This document shows positions 63,019 through 64,000 of a stretch of DNA of 64,000 nt, in pieces. The notes under the pieces were generated by a model. The model searched no databases. It was not told where the DNA came from and saw only the letters and a list, made by a program, of their open reading frames with translations. The DNA comes from Nitrosomonas stercoris (lineage in GTDB: Bacteria > Pseudomonadota > Gammaproteobacteria > Burkholderiales > Nitrosomonadaceae). The stretch lies in assembly GCA_006742785.1 (NCBI GenBank), contig AP019755.1, positions 992,001 through 1,056,000 of the forward strand, written 5' to 3'. A program made the translations under genes and the position numbers. Numbering within the stretch: position 1 is the stretch's first letter; the number at the start of each line of letters is the position of its first letter.

Positions 63019-64000
63019 TTAGTAATTTTGCCGACGCGGTTTGATTCCCAATGATTTAATCTTGCGGTAAAGATGCGTGCGTTCTAATCCTGCACGTTCG
63101 GCAACCCGGGTCATGTTGCCTCCTTCTTGTTCAATCAATTTTTCAAAGTAGTTTTTTTCAAAAATATCGCGTGCTTCACGCAGCGATATGTTGAGTGGAA
63201 TATCAGCGACAACTGATACCGCTTCGCGCGAAGAGAATGCCAGTGCTTGTTGCACAGCATCAACTGATATTTCGTCACCTTCACAGGTTAGTGCCAGAGA
63301 GTGCACGATGCTTGTTAATTGGGCAAGATTACCTGGCCAATCGTAATTGCGTAATGCATTCAACGCTGCAATACTGAAGTGGGTGAGATGTATTTCGCCT
63401 GATTCAACCCAGCTTAAAAGTAACTGATTAGCTATTTCTGGTATATCTTCACGATGTGCTCGCAAGGGAGGAATGGTGATACTCAGACTGCTAAGGGTTT
63501 CAAACAATTTGGGATGATAAACTCCTTGCGCCGCTAAATCAGCCAAAGAACGTGTTGTTGCGCAGACCAAGCGCACGTCATATTGTTCCAACTTGCTGAG
63601 CAGGAGTGATAAGCCTTTTTGCTCCAGTTTGTTGAGATCACCAATTTCCCCAAGAAAAAGTAGCCCGCTTTTTGCGCGTTCCAATTGTGTTAATGGGCTT
63701 TCTACCAGAAATGAGCAAGATTCTGGTGCTACCCAGGCGGTATTAGGGTGGTGTAGAAAGCGTGCACAATGCTCCACGCCCACACCCGGCTCTCCAATGA
63801 GCAAAACAGGAATTTTGAGATTTTCTATGCGTTCCAGTTTTTTGCGCAGTTCTGTAATAAGTTCACTATGCCCAAGGTGTGAGAGTGCTAGTGCGGAAGA
63901 AGATTTGTATTGTTTGCTACCGCGCATGACTTGCCCGACAGTGCTGAGCAATTTTTGCAAAGGAATGGGTTTTTCCAGATAAGCTACTGCTCCTACACGA
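63019..64000 (-). CDS. NtrX-like response regulator, partial at the window edge
   Basis: The 3' part of a regulator; the frame is open to 63999 and the upstream piece reads RVGAVAYLEKPIPLQKLL, the end of a receiver domain with its conserved Lys-Pro. Then comes an AAA+ domain (about codons 45-245 here) of the sigma-54 activator type, and a Fis-type helix-turn-helix at the C-terminus (NMTRVAERAGLERTHLYRKIKSLGI). Within the AAA+ part the key motifs are degraded: GEPGVGVEHCA at Walker A (no Lys), no GAFTGA loop, and LLFLGEIGDL at Walker B (Asp to Gly). The layout suits NtrX; it probably no longer activates sigma-54. Confidence 0.8.
   Translation of the reverse strand, partial: RVGAVAYLEKPIPLQKLLSTVGQVMRGSKQYKSSSALALSHLGHSELITELRKKLERIENLKIPVLLIGEPGVGVEHCARFLHHPNTAWVAPESCSFLVESPLTQLERAKSGLLFLGEIGDLNKLEQKGLSLLLSKLEQYDVRLVCATTRSLADLAAQGVYHPKLFETLSSLSITIPPLRAHREDIPEIANQLLLSWVESGEIHLTHFSIAALNALRNYDWPGNLAQLTSIVHSLALTCEGDEISVDAVQQALAFSSREAVSVVADIPLNISLREARDIFEKNYFEKLIEQEGGNMTRVAERAGLERTHLYRKIKSLGIKPRRQNY

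Overview
The window looks like a chromosome segment of a betaproteobacterium. The conserved gene blocks (ftsK-lolA-rarA, sdhCDA, pyrG-eno-ftsB, rpsF-priB-rpsR-rplI, atpIBEFHAGDC, aroK-aroB-dgt) and the moderate, AT-leaning composition with many insertion sequences fit a Nitrosomonas-like ammonia oxidiser. That assignment is inference: no ammonia-oxidation gene or rRNA lies in the window.

Layout: an IS5-family element (43-891) sits just before lolC-lolD. Convergent to these is ftsK-lolA-rarA. An exported ankyrin protein follows sdhCDA, which lacks sdhB. Divergent from it run pyrG, eno, ftsB and a small zinc-ribbon-like membrane protein. Then come rpmE, rho, trxA, a lytic transglycosylase, a universal stress protein and an alpha/beta hydrolase. 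From 20.0 to 25.0 kb, an IS3-family element (4-bp target duplication) and an IS630-family element (inserted in the sppA stop codon) flank a nonsense-interrupted lipoprotein gene, an OmpA-like lipoprotein and sppA. Next are peptidoglycan recycling (amgK-murU), ubiK, comM, dnaB, the S6/PriB/S18/L9 operon and a complete F1Fo ATP synthase operon with a clear sigma-70-type promoter and a strong terminator. Then come a Sel1 lipoprotein, the shikimate genes and dgt, and a three-gene membrane cassette (HAD-UbiA, EamA-like, GT-C glycosyltransferase) that looks like a polyprenyl-phosphate sugar assembly and transfer module.

The accessory regions are 46.2-50.8 kb and 57.1-62.6 kb. The first is an array of IS630, IS5 and a second IS5-type element plus a flagellin-like gene remnant, bracketed by about 200-250 bp imperfect inverted repeats. 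Between them lie trhP, dnaE, a small DUF2909-type protein and miaA. The second holds an IS3 element interrupted by IS5, a lone integron attC site with the tail of a cassette ORF, a RelE/HigA-type toxin-antitoxin pair with a palindromic operator, a broken Rhs fragment, and a decayed group II intron whose reverse transcriptase has lost its catalytic core. The window closes with tRNA-Glu and tRNA-Ala behind a near-consensus promoter, and the 3' part of an NtrX-like regulator with a degenerate AAA+ domain.

The most notable items are the attC/toxin-antitoxin/Rhs/intron accumulation, the UbiA-EamA-GT cassette, the inverted-repeat-bounded IS island, the IS630 insertion that rebuilds the sppA stop codon, and the NtrX-like protein missing its ATPase signatures. 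All identifications are by reading sequence and recalling protein families; no database search was possible.
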